Positions 1-6,320 of a stretch of 8,279 bases of DNA are shown here, piece after piece. The stretch spans positions 1 to 8,279 of the forward strand of contig CAMDRK010000103.1 in assembly GCA_945906715.1 (NCBI GenBank), written 5' to 3'. How positions within the stretch are numbered: the first letter of the stretch is position 1; every line of letters begins with the position of its first letter. The notes beneath the pieces are model-generated. The model worked only from the letters and a program-made list of their open reading frames with translations. It was not told the origin of the DNA and searched no databases. This stretch comes from Nitrospira lenta. GTDB taxonomy: Bacteria > Nitrospirota > Nitrospiria > Nitrospirales > Nitrospiraceae. Position numbers and translations under genes: made by a program.

Positions 1-92
1 CTCACAAGGCAAATTCCGTTCATTTTTGTTCCGCTCACCTTAATAGAAGCACGATTCTTCTGTCAAGATTCTCCCTCGCACAGGGGCTCCAT

Positions 93-122
93 GCCGGCAT
101 ACCCCCCGAAGGGGTAGCTGGC
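93..122 (+). terminator. Strong hairpin upstream of the polyprenyl synthase gene (possible terminator)
   Basis: A stem pairs GCCGGC (93-98) plus TACCCC (100-105) with GGGGTA (111-116) plus GCTGGC (117-122). This gives 12 pairs with one bulged A at 99, one G-T wobble and a CCGAA loop. The following + strand bases (TTGACTTTGTTT) are moderately T-rich, so it could end transcription from a gene to the left of the window. The tail is imperfect and also serves as a candidate -35 box, so a regulatory or insulating hairpin is equally possible. The hairpin is seen directly; the function is inferred. Confidence 0.45.
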
Positions 123-152
123 TTGACTTTGTTTCCTCCTCTGCCCTACCAT
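123..152 (+). promoter_or_regulatory. Candidate sigma-70 promoter for the polyprenyl synthase gene
   Basis: TTGACT (123-128) matches the -35 consensus at five of six bases. After an 18-bp spacer, TACCAT (147-152) matches the -10 consensus at four of six. The predicted transcription start is about 158-160, and the upstream-most ATG is at 160, with no Shine-Dalgarno sequence before it. If the promoter is real, the mRNA would be leaderless or nearly so. The weak -10 box keeps confidence low. Confidence 0.4.
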
Positions 153-159
153 CCGCCAC

Positions 160-1164
160 ATGCCGCAAAGCCCAATTACCCCCACTATCAATAGCATGGC
201 GGACGTCTGGGAGGCGTACCGCGATGAGTTGGAGGGGATGGAGCGCCAGGCTCGGACGAATCTCGATTCCAGTGTGGCACTCGTCAATACCGTTGCCGCC
301 CACATCCTGAACAGCGGCGGGAAAAGAATCAGACCATTTTTGCTACTGCTCTCTGCCCGCCTCTGCGGTTATACCGGTCGCGACCATCACCAACTCGCCA
401 GCCTGGTGGAGTTCATTCATACTGCATCACTGCTCCATGACGATGTGGTCGACGAGGCCGATATCCGCCGGGGACGACGAACCGCCCGAAAAGTCTGGGG
501 CAACCAAATCAGTATTCTCGTCGGCGACTACCTCTATTCCAAAGCTTTCTGCCAGGTCGTCGACTTCCATCACCATGGGATCAATGAAGTGCTCGGCGAG
601 GCCTGCAAGAAGATGGCGGAAGGCGAAGTGCTTCAGCTCTATTACAATGGCAACCCCTCCATGTTGGAAGCGGAATACCTCAAGATTGTCGAATACAAAA
701 CAGCCGGCTTGATTGCTGCCGCTTGCCGCATGGGCGCCATGCTCGCGGATGCCTCAGAGGCCCAGCAGGATGCCCTCTTCCGGTTCGGCCTGCATCTTGG
801 GATCGCCTTCCAAGTGGCCGACGATACGCTCGACTACACCGCCAATGGCGAACACTTGGGCAAGTCGCTGGGACAAGATCTCCGCCAAGGCAAAGCCACC
901 CTGCCGCTCTTACATCTTCTACATCATTGTTCAGAGCAGGACCGGCAGATGATCGTCGACCGTATGGAAAGCAGAACCCTGACAGAAGAAGACCTTGGGC
1001 GGTTTATCCACTTGATGGATAAAATGGGCTCGATTACCTATGCCATGGACCGTGCGAGATCCTACATCGCTGCAGCCCAACGAGACCTCGACCAGTTCGA
1101 AGACAGTACGGCCAAACGAGCCCTCTCGGTGACCGCCGACTACATGGTCACCCGCGACCGATAG
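160..1164 (+). CDS. ispB: Long-chain polyprenyl diphosphate synthase (IspB/octaprenyl type)
   Basis: This cytosolic trans-prenyltransferase should add several isopentenyl units to an allylic diphosphate, making the side-chain precursor of the membrane quinone (probably menaquinone in this type of organism). At 334 residues it has the usual family length. The hallmarks are in order: GGKRIRP (53-59, IPP binding), the first Asp-rich motif HDDVVD (D94, D95, D98), the second Asp-rich motif DDTLD (221-225), and the downstream GKSLGQDLRQGKATLP block. The positions four and five residues before the first Asp motif are small (S90, A89), which in this family permits long products. Neither the ATG at 160 nor the one at 196 (residue 13) has a Shine-Dalgarno; 160 was kept because a promoter-like element ends just before it. 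The protein begins to resemble the family at about residue 14, so 196 remains possible. A 123-nt gap separates it from the next gene. Exact chain length cannot be read from the sequence. Confidence 0.93.
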   Translation: MPQSPITPTINSMADVWEAYRDELEGMERQARTNLDSSVALVNTVAAHILNSGGKRIRPFLLLLSARLCGYTGRDHHQLASLVEFIHTASLLHDDVVDEADIRRGRRTARKVWGNQISILVGDYLYSKAFCQVVDFHHHGINEVLGEACKKMAEGEVLQLYYNGNPSMLEAEYLKIVEYKTAGLIAAACRMGAMLADASEAQQDALFRFGLHLGIAFQVADDTLDYTANGEHLGKSLGQDLRQGKATLPLLHLLHHCSEQDRQMIVDRMESRTLTEEDLGRFIHLMDKMGSITYAMDRARSYIAAAQRDLDQFEDSTAKRALSVTADYMVTRDR

Positions 1165-1183
1165 CCTTTCTTCTACGTGTTCC

Positions 1184-1254
1184 GCGCCTCCGGGGCATCG
1201 GAAGGCGCCGCGCAGCGGGAAAGGTTCCACCCCTCATGTCGTTGCGCTGCAACG
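1184..1254 (+). other. Gap before the DUF1015 gene with two small hairpins
   Basis: The 1165-1287 gap contains two stem-loops. GCGCCTCCG (1184-1192) pairs with CGGAAGGCGC (1199-1208) around GGGCAT with one bulge, and CGTTGC (1240-1245) pairs with GCAACG (1249-1254) around a 3-nt loop. Neither is followed by a T-run, so neither is a convincing intrinsic terminator. The second lies about 20 nt before the ribosome binding site of the next gene. They may be processing or attenuation structures; no function is demonstrated. Confidence 0.3.
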
Positions 1255-1274
1255 GCCCCAACCACTTACGGAGT

Positions 1275-1280
1275 AAAGGA
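1275..1280 (+). promoter_or_regulatory. Ribosome binding site fixing the DUF1015 start
   Basis: AAAGGA lies 7 nt before the ATG at 1288. This supports 1288 rather than the in-frame GTG at 1177, which would add 37 residues unlike the family. Confidence 0.7.
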
Positions 1281-1287
1281 CTTCGCT

Positions 1288-2613
1288 ATGTCGACAATCA
1301 TTCCATTTCATGGCATGCGGTACGATGCGACGGCTGTCGGAGACGTCAAACAGGTCGTGGCGCCGCCCTACGACATCATCGATGCAGCAGGGCAAAAGGC
1401 TTTCCACGATCGCCATCCACAGAACATCATTCGACTCGAATTGGGGCTCGATCAGCCAGGCGATGGTCCGACTCAGAATCGATATATCCGTGCCGCATCG
1501 ACCCTTCGAGACTGGCTGAAGAGCGGAGCGCTAAAACGGGATGCGCAGCCCACCCTGTACTACCATACAATTGAATACTTACCACCCTATGCTCCAGCCG
1601 GCTCACCGACGAAAACTCTCAAGGGTTTTCTCGCCACCGTCAAACTGGAAGCGCTCGACTCCGGACATATCTACCCGCATGAAAATACACGCTCAGCCGC
1701 CAAGACAGATCGGCTGAATCTCCTCGAAGCCTGCAAAACGAACTTCAGCCCCATTTGGTCCCTCTACTCCGACCCGCAAGGAGCGGTGATGGGCCTGCTG
1801 GAAGGGGCCATTAAAGGGAAGCCGGCTTCGATCGACTTTCGCGACGATGTGGGGTTCCGTCAGCAACTCTGGGCGGTGACGGATCCGGCTGTGCTGAAGC
1901 AGGCAGTCGACACCTTACGCAGTAAACCGTTATTTATCGCTGATGGCCACCATCGCTACGAGACCGCGTTGAACTATCAGAAGATCCGTCGTCAGCAGGC
2001 AGGATCGCCGGTCGGTCAGCAGTCCTACGACGCGGTCCTGATGCTGCTGACTTCCCTCGAAGACCCTGGCTTAACCGTGCTTCCAACACATCGGGTCACG
2101 ACCACAACCTTGCCGCCCTATGACCATGTGCAATCATTGTTAGGCGCCACATTCGACCTGCAAGAGTTTCCGTTTACGGTTGCCACGCAAGCAGCCACTC
2201 GCGCAAAATTTATCGAGGCCTTGCGAACGAACGGCCGCACGGTTCCGATGTTCGGCCTGGCGTTGAAGGGCGATAGCCGCTACGTCACCCTAGCCTTGAA
2301 ACCGGCCCACCGTCCCCCTACTCAAGCCTCTCCTCGCGCCAAGCTCGATGTGTCGCTGCTCCAACAACTCGTCGTCGCGGCACTCTGTCCGACGCCACAG
2401 GAACAGGAGGCCATCCTCTATACAAAGGACGACCATGAAGCCTTGGATTGGGTGGCGAAGGGCACAGGGACCGGCGCCTTGCTGCTCAACGCGACAAAAG
2501 TCAGCGAAGTACAAGCCGTCGCAACGGCTGGAGAACGCATGCCCCACAAGTCGACGTACTTCTTCCCGAAACCACTGACGGGCTTGGTGATGAACTCAAT
2601 GGATAATCCGTGA
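1288..2613 (+). CDS. DUF1015 family protein (COG4198-like), function unknown
   Basis: This is a 441-residue, probably cytosolic protein with no signal peptide or membrane segment. It matches the remembered signature of DUF1015 proteins along its whole length: APPYDII (25-31), an IYPHENT block (128-134), IADGHHRYETA (217-227), and a C-terminal block running from GERMPHKST to PKPLTGLV (415-434). The DGHHR motif recalls that of ParB/sulfiredoxin-fold proteins, a fold that includes free-serine kinases, so nucleotide handling is conceivable. That link is inference only. The start at 1288 is chosen for its AAAGGA ribosome binding site and because the family's typical IIPFHG beginning follows at once. 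The TGA stop lies inside the first 7-bp unit of the palindromic element at 2609-2709. The next gene is co-directional, 106 nt downstream. The family assignment is firm; no reaction can be claimed. Confidence 0.88.
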   Translation: MSTIIPFHGMRYDATAVGDVKQVVAPPYDIIDAAGQKAFHDRHPQNIIRLELGLDQPGDGPTQNRYIRAASTLRDWLKSGALKRDAQPTLYYHTIEYLPPYAPAGSPTKTLKGFLATVKLEALDSGHIYPHENTRSAAKTDRLNLLEACKTNFSPIWSLYSDPQGAVMGLLEGAIKGKPASIDFRDDVGFRQQLWAVTDPAVLKQAVDTLRSKPLFIADGHHRYETALNYQKIRRQQAGSPVGQQSYDAVLMLLTSLEDPGLTVLPTHRVTTTTLPPYDHVQSLLGATFDLQEFPFTVATQAATRAKFIEALRTNGRTVPMFGLALKGDSRYVTLALKPAHRPPTQASPRAKLDVSLLQQLVVAALCPTPQEQEAILYTKDDHEALDWVAKGTGTGALLLNATKVSEVQAVATAGERMPHKSTYFFPKPLTGLVMNSMDNP

Positions 2614-2709
2614 GGGGTAAGGCGTGAGGCGTCAGGCGATGGTACAAGACAATCGTCCAGACGTGCAGTGGGTTGATAGCACCTCACGCCTTACGCTTCA
2701 CGCCTAACG
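2609..2709. repeat. Inverted heptamer element, copy 1
   Basis: The left arm has four contiguous 7-bp units: CGTGAGG (2609-2615), GGTAAGG (2616-2622), CGTGAGG (2623-2629) and CGTCAGG (2630-2636). After a 45-nt spacer come four inverted units: CCTCACG (2682-2688), CCTTACG (2689-2695), CTTCACG (2696-2702) and CCTAACG (2703-2709). All fit SGTNAGG or its complement apart from one G-to-A change in CTTCACG. The arms pair over about 23 bp (2609-2631 with 2680-2702, three mismatches), giving a strong hairpin between the DUF1015 stop and the response-regulator start. A second copy lies at 4966-5039. It may act as a REP-like terminator or mRNA stabiliser; this is inferred. Confidence 0.85.
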
Positions 2710-2719
2710 GGGGCTGGAC

Positions 2720-4090
2720 ATGAAGGCGAAACTCCTCATCGTTGACGACGATCCCGACATTGCCACGATGCTGGAGGATCGACTGCAGGCCTCCGACTAT
2801 GGAACCGTGATCGCACGCGATGGGGTCGAGGCGCTCGAGCTGGTCGAGCGGGAAGCTCCGCACCTCATGTTGCTCGACCTGGATATGCCGCGCCTGACCG
2901 GCCTTGAAGTCCTCAAACGACTCCCGAAAGTCAGACTAGCCGAAGATCTCCCTGTCATTGTCATGACTGCCCATGCCTCGATCGATGCCGCGGTCGAGGC
3001 CATGAAAACCGGCGCCTACGATTTTCTGACCAAGCCGTTGGATAAAGATCACCTGCTCCTCGTGATCGCCAAGGCCTTGGAGCGCGATACCCTTAAACGG
3101 CAAGTCGCCTGCCTCAAGTCAGAAGTCGACAGCCGCTACGCCTCGATTGTGGGCATGAGCGAAACGATCCGTGGAGTGATGGAGTCGGCCCGGCGCGCTG
3201 CGAAGTCCGATGCCAGCGTCTTGCTGCTGGGGGAGAGCGGCACGGGCAAGGAACTCTTCGCCCGCTCCATCCACCAGTGGAGCCTGCGTCAGGCCATGCC
3301 GTTGGTGGTCATCAACTGTGTCGCCCTCACGGAAACGCTGCTTGAAAACGAACTCTTCGGACATGAACGTGGCGCCTTCACCGGCGCGGATCGCCTGCAA
3401 AAGGGCAAATTGGAGATGGCGGATGGAGGCACGATCTTCCTGGACGAGATCGGCGACATGTCGCTCCCGCTGCAAGCCAAACTGCTGCGCGTGCTCCAGG
3501 ATAGAGAATTCCATCGAGTCGGCGGCACACGCCTCGTGTCGATCAATGTTCGGATCATCGCCGCGACGAACAAGAATCTCCGACTGGCCGTGAAGACCGG
3601 TGAGTTTCGCGAGGATCTTTTTTTCCGTTTGAACGTCATCAGCCTGACGCTCCCTCCGCTCCGCGAACGGTCCAATGACCTCCCTGCCCTGGCCATGTTT
3701 TTCTTGAACCGGCATGCCAGGGAAGCAAAACGTCCCGGTATCATGTTCAGCCCTGCGGCAATGGAGGCTATGGGCCGGTACCATTGGCCTGGCAACATTC
3801 GCGAGTTGGAAAACGTCGTAGCACGGGCCGTCGTCCTGAATCACTCGGACACCATCAATCCGGATATGCTGTCGTTGGACAGCCTAGACCGCACGTCACC
3901 GGGCGAACGCCGCCCCCCTTCCTCTCTCCCGTACCATGAGGCAATGGACCAACATAGCCGGTACATTATTGAGCACGCCATTGAAGAAGCGGAGGGTAAT
4001 CAGACAAAAGCGGCAGACCGCCTCAAACTCCAACGTACATACCTGGCCCGCTTGGTTAAGCGACTGAAGGAAAAAGAGGAGCCGAATTAA
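2720..4090 (+). CDS. NtrC-family sigma-54-dependent response regulator
   Basis: At 456 residues it has the typical length for a receiver, AAA+ and Fis-HTH activator. Receiver (about 1-120): acidic pocket D9-D11, phospho-acceptor D53 in LLDLDMP, T83 and K105. AAA+ domain (about 143-375): Walker A GESGTGKE (171-178), an intact GAFTGA loop (218-223) that contacts sigma-54, Walker B with D242-E243, and REDLFFRLNV (297-306) with its conserved arginines. C-terminal Fis-type helix-turn-helix: about 413-450, including EGNQTKAADRLKLQRTYL. With all motifs present it should activate sigma-54 promoters when phosphorylated. No histidine kinase is adjacent and no clear -24/-12 promoter was found in the window, so signal and targets are unknown. 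The ATG at 2720 has only a weak G-rich site (GGGGGCTGGA) before it and follows the hairpin at 2609-2709 closely, so that structure could affect its translation. Confidence 0.95.
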   Translation: MKAKLLIVDDDPDIATMLEDRLQASDYGTVIARDGVEALELVEREAPHLMLLDLDMPRLTGLEVLKRLPKVRLAEDLPVIVMTAHASIDAAVEAMKTGAYDFLTKPLDKDHLLLVIAKALERDTLKRQVACLKSEVDSRYASIVGMSETIRGVMESARRAAKSDASVLLLGESGTGKELFARSIHQWSLRQAMPLVVINCVALTETLLENELFGHERGAFTGADRLQKGKLEMADGGTIFLDEIGDMSLPLQAKLLRVLQDREFHRVGGTRLVSINVRIIAATNKNLRLAVKTGEFREDLFFRLNVISLTLPPLRERSNDLPALAMFFLNRHAREAKRPGIMFSPAAMEAMGRYHWPGNIRELENVVARAVVLNHSDTINPDMLSLDSLDRTSPGERRPPSSLPYHEAMDQHSRYIIEHAIEEAEGNQTKAADRLKLQRTYLARLVKRLKEKEEPN

Positions 4091-4121
4091 CGGTAGCGGA
4101 CGGGACGAGGGGAGGGTTGAT

Positions 4122-4197
4122 CTGGTTCGTCTGGTCTATTTGGTCTGTCTGGTACAACCAAACAAACAAGACAGACCAAACAGACCGAACAGACCAA
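4122..4197. repeat. Palindromic 9-bp-period array between convergent genes
   Basis: On the + strand the units are CTGGTTCGT (4122-4130), CTGGTCTAT (4131-4139), TTGGTCTGT (4140-4148) and a partial CTGGT (4149-4153). The right side carries complements of the same unit: ACAAACAAG (4162-4170), ACAGACCAA (4171-4179), ACAGACCGA (4180-4188) and ACAGACCAA (4189-4197). Arms 4133-4153 and 4166-4186 pair at 19 of 21 positions around a 12-nt loop. It fills most of the 127-nt gap between two converging stop codons, so a bidirectional terminator is the natural guess, although no long T-run is present. The pattern is seen directly; the role is inferred. Confidence 0.8.
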
Positions 4198-4217
4198 ATG
4201 AACGAGAGCGCATTCTA

Positions 4218-4958
4218 CTACGCAGGCAACTGTCTTGTTGCCAGAGTGATACGACCGGCTGAGGCATCCTGTTCGGCTTGTGCATAGCGTTCCGGCGTCC
4301 CGATGTCTGACCAGTACCCTTCACAGTCATACCCGAGCACCGTTTCCCCCCGCTCAATCGCCGCCACGTAGGGATCGATAATCGTCGAGGCCACGCCCTT
4401 CGGGACATCGCGCAGAAGCCGTGGACGGAATACATGAATCCCGGCAAACATGCGAGGCTGAGTCGGCGCCTGATCCGTGAGTCCACGCCCGGTGATCCGC
4501 ACGATGCGGTTGTCCGAATCCATTTCCACAAGACCCCACCGCGCCGCCTCAGGGTCTTTGCGCAGAACCAGCGTCGCCACGGCATCTCGCTGCCGATGAA
4601 ACTCGTACAACGCGCCGAGATCAAGGTCCACAAGCGTATCGCCGTTGAGTACCAACACCGACTCACCGGAAAAATACGGCTCTGCCTGCTTGAGTCCGCC
4701 TCCCGTGCCCAGGATCGTCGGCTCGCGCGAATAGATGATCCGCAACCCGTACCGAGAACCGTTGCCGAGCGCCTGCTCGATCATCGGTCCAAGATGATGC
4801 AGATTGATCACCACGTCATGGAACCCGTGCCGCTTCAGCAACAAAAGATTCCAGACAATGAGCGGTGTGCCGGCGATGGGAAGGAGCGGCTTCGGGATCG
4901 CGTTCGTGAGCGGTCTCAACCGAGTCCCCAAGCCCGCTGCGAGGATCATGGCTTTCAT
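4218..4958 (-). CDS. murU: MurU-like sugar-1-phosphate nucleotidyltransferase
   Basis: This 246-residue cytosolic nucleotidyltransferase has the GT-A-like pyrophosphorylase fold and should join a sugar 1-phosphate to a nucleoside triphosphate, releasing pyrophosphate. Visible motifs: the N-terminal LAAGLGTRLRPLT (6-18, nucleotide loop), PKPL (22-25, with K23), GTGGGL (84-89), NGDT (105-108, metal-binding Asp) and GYWSDIGTPERY (214-225). The compact length without a C-terminal beta-helix acyltransferase domain resembles MurU (MurNAc-1-P uridylyltransferase) rather than GlmU. The co-directional upstream gene is an AmgK-like kinase, the usual partner of MurU, which strengthens the call. RmlA- or mannose-1-P-type specificity cannot be excluded from sequence alone. 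The start is the ATG at 4958, preceded by GAGG four nt upstream. An 85-nt gap holding an inverted heptamer element separates it from the kinase gene, an unusually structured spacer for an operon. Confidence 0.85.
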   Translation of the reverse strand: MKAMILAAGLGTRLRPLTNAIPKPLLPIAGTPLIVWNLLLLKRHGFHDVVINLHHLGPMIEQALGNGSRYGLRIIYSREPTILGTGGGLKQAEPYFSGESVLVLNGDTLVDLDLGALYEFHRQRDAVATLVLRKDPEAARWGLVEMDSDNRIVRITGRGLTDQAPTQPRMFAGIHVFRPRLLRDVPKGVASTIIDPYVAAIERGETVLGYDCEGYWSDIGTPERYAQAEQDASAGRITLATRQLPA

Positions 4959-4965
4959 GGAGCCT

Positions 4966-5039
4966 CGTGAGGGGTAAGGGGTAAGGGGTGAGGGGTTTCA
5001 ATTCCCCATCGCCTGACGCCTAACGTCTCACGCCTCACG
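4966..5039. repeat. Inverted heptamer element, copy 2 (between the amgK-like and murU-like genes)
   Basis: Four units CGTGAGG (4966-4972), GGTAAGG (4973-4979), GGTAAGG (4980-4986) and GGTGAGG (4987-4993) are followed by an 18-nt spacer. Then come four inverted units: CCTGACG (5012-5018), CCTAACG (5019-5025), TCTCACG (5026-5032) and CCTCACG (5033-5039). The layout of four units, spacer and four inverted units is the same as in copy 1 at 2609-2709, though pairing between arms is weaker (about 21 of 28). It begins five bases after the kinase stop codon and ends seven bases before the nucleotidyltransferase ATG, so it fills nearly the whole intergenic gap. Confidence 0.85.
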
Positions 5040-5043
5040 GCAT

Positions 5044-6147
5044 TCATTGTAGTTCCGGCACATAGGGGGTGAGATGCTTCCGGAGCGTTGCCAACTCTGG
5101 GTACTTCAGGAGATTGCCTTTGACGTAGTTCAAGACACGGGGAATGTCGGCGAGGAAATTGGGATTGCCTTTGACGCGATCGATGTAGACGAATCGCCCC
5201 GCCGCTTTCAGGTTGCGCTGGATGCTCGTGAAGTCGAACAGGCGGCGGAAAGCCTCTCGGTTGGTCCTAACCTGTCCATGCGACGCCAATCGATCGAGAA
5301 AGCGGTCGATCAAGCGGTCGATCAGTGACTCATCGAGTTCGATATAGGCATCGCGCAGCAGCGAAGCGAGATCGTACGTCGCCGGGCCCATCAGCGCATC
5401 CTGAAAGTCGATCACACCCAGCCGTTCACCATCCACCATCAGGTTGCGGGAATGATAATCCCGGTGGACGAACACACGCGGTTGGCCGGCGAGCGACTCG
5501 GCGATCTTCTCGAATTCGGCACGGATGGGCAGGTAATCGTCGGCGCACATCGGTTTCCCCCGCCTCGCTACGATCCCATATTCCAGAAAATGGTCGAACT
5601 CCCACATGAGAAGCGGCACATCGAAGCTCCGGTGGAACGCGAGACAATTCTGGTCGGCGAGTGAGGTGGCCTCCGATTGCATCTGCGCGAGGGCATCGAC
5701 GGCCTGCATATAGCGCGCTTCCACGTCCGCCGCACTCGCCTTACGACAGGCTTCCGATAGAGTGAGATCGCCAAAGTCTTCCAGATAGAGCAGCCCTGCA
5801 GATTGATCGTAGTGATAGAGGCGAGGAACAGAAACTCCGGCTTTAGATAAATGGGAAAGGATGTTCAGAAACGGCAATTCGGCGACGTGATGAGCCGCCC
5901 CGCTGACGGCTTCTTCCGATTGTTTGAAGGCCTCCGGCTCGGCCAACTGCATGAGAATCACCGAGCGGGCAGCGCCCCCGGTCAACTCGATGCGAAAGTA
6001 CCGACGGTTGGAAGCATCGCCAGCCAAGGGCGTGAGTGCTTTGAACTGTCCCTGAAGGGGAAGCAGCGCCTCGACCGTGGCAGCCACGAGGGCGCGATCC
6101 GGCAAGGCCAGCGGCTGTTTCGGCGCAGCAGGATTCACAGTAGCCAT
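5044..6147 (-). CDS. amgK: AmgK-like aminoglycoside-phosphotransferase-fold sugar kinase
   Basis: This 367-residue soluble kinase has the APH fold. Motifs: GDASNRRYFR (43-52, the N-lobe strand and loop typical of the COG3178 group), FVHRDYHSRNL (227-237, catalytic loop with D230 and N235), VIDFQDALMGPATYDLASLLRD (245-266, with metal-binding D247), and QRNLKAAGRF (310-319). These match AmgK, which phosphorylates the anomeric carbon of MurNAc and GlcNAc in a peptidoglycan-recycling route that bypasses de novo UDP-MurNAc synthesis. The MurU-like gene follows on the same strand. The frame is open up to an ATG at 6333, but the extra 62 residues are translated from repeat DNA (6191-6333), so the ATG at 6147 is preferred. 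A TATAAT box sits just upstream. Substrate (MurNAc versus another amino sugar) is inferred from the family and the neighbour. Confidence 0.88.
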   Translation of the reverse strand: MATVNPAAPKQPLALPDRALVAATVEALLPLQGQFKALTPLAGDASNRRYFRIELTGGAARSVILMQLAEPEAFKQSEEAVSGAAHHVAELPFLNILSHLSKAGVSVPRLYHYDQSAGLLYLEDFGDLTLSEACRKASAADVEARYMQAVDALAQMQSEATSLADQNCLAFHRSFDVPLLMWEFDHFLEYGIVARRGKPMCADDYLPIRAEFEKIAESLAGQPRVFVHRDYHSRNLMVDGERLGVIDFQDALMGPATYDLASLLRDAYIELDESLIDRLIDRFLDRLASHGQVRTNREAFRRLFDFTSIQRNLKAAGRFVYIDRVKGNPNFLADIPRVLNYVKGNLLKYPELATLRKHLTPYVPELQ

Positions 6148-6156
6148 AGGCTGCGC

Positions 6157-6185
6157 ATTATACTGATGCGAGGAAAACTTGTCAC
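6157..6185 (-). promoter_or_regulatory. Sigma-70-like promoter for the amgK-murU operon
   Basis: On the - strand GTGACA (6185-6180) is followed by a 17-bp spacer and a perfect TATAAT (6162-6157). The predicted transcription start is about 6149-6151, only two to four bases before the ATG at 6147. No Shine-Dalgarno precedes that ATG, so a leaderless mRNA is expected. The promoter abuts the left edge of the repeat that starts at 6191. Confidence 0.7.
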
Positions 6186-6190
6186 TCCGA

Positions 6191-6320
6191 AGGATGAGCG
6201 GGGAGCGGCCAGGTGCCCTTCTTGCTCGCAGAACGCGCACGATAAGAATGTGCTCGTTCGATGCGCGCAGTAAAGGGCAACCTTGGCCGCCCCCCTTAAA
6301 GAAAGGTAAGAAAACTGGGA
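6191..6320. repeat. Hairpin repeat element, copy A (about 130 bp)
   Basis: The core folds as a long imperfect hairpin. TGCCCTT (6214-6220) pairs with AAGGGCA (6273-6279), TGCTCGCA (6223-6230) with TGCGCGCA (6262-6269), and GAACGCGCAC (6231-6240) with GTGCTCGTTC (6250-6259), around a 9-nt loop GATAAGAAT. Outer flanks GGAGCGGCCAGG and CCTTGGCCGCCCC extend the stem, giving about 94 nt in all. A second copy at 7377-7504 is about 85% identical by hand alignment; the 66-nt core differs by two bases and one indel. The small, palindromic, non-coding form resembles a MITE or REP-like element. No transposase is in the window. Confidence 0.85.

Noticed and set aside
1177..1287. GTG-initiated 37-residue extension of the DUF1015 gene
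   Set aside because: It runs through a hairpin-containing gap, has no family resemblance, and the ATG at 1288 has a clear AAAGGA site.
3119..3844. 241-codon open frame on the - strand inside the response regulator
   Set aside because: It is antisense to conserved AAA+ motifs and its translation resembles no protein; a high-GC shadow frame.
4434..4970. 178-codon + strand open frame over the nucleotidyltransferase
   Set aside because: It is a shadow of the well-supported - strand gene and its start region overlaps the coding motifs.
2609..5039. CRISPR array
   Set aside because: Units are only 7 or 9 bp, are contiguous without spacers between them, and are palindromically arranged; there are no cas genes.
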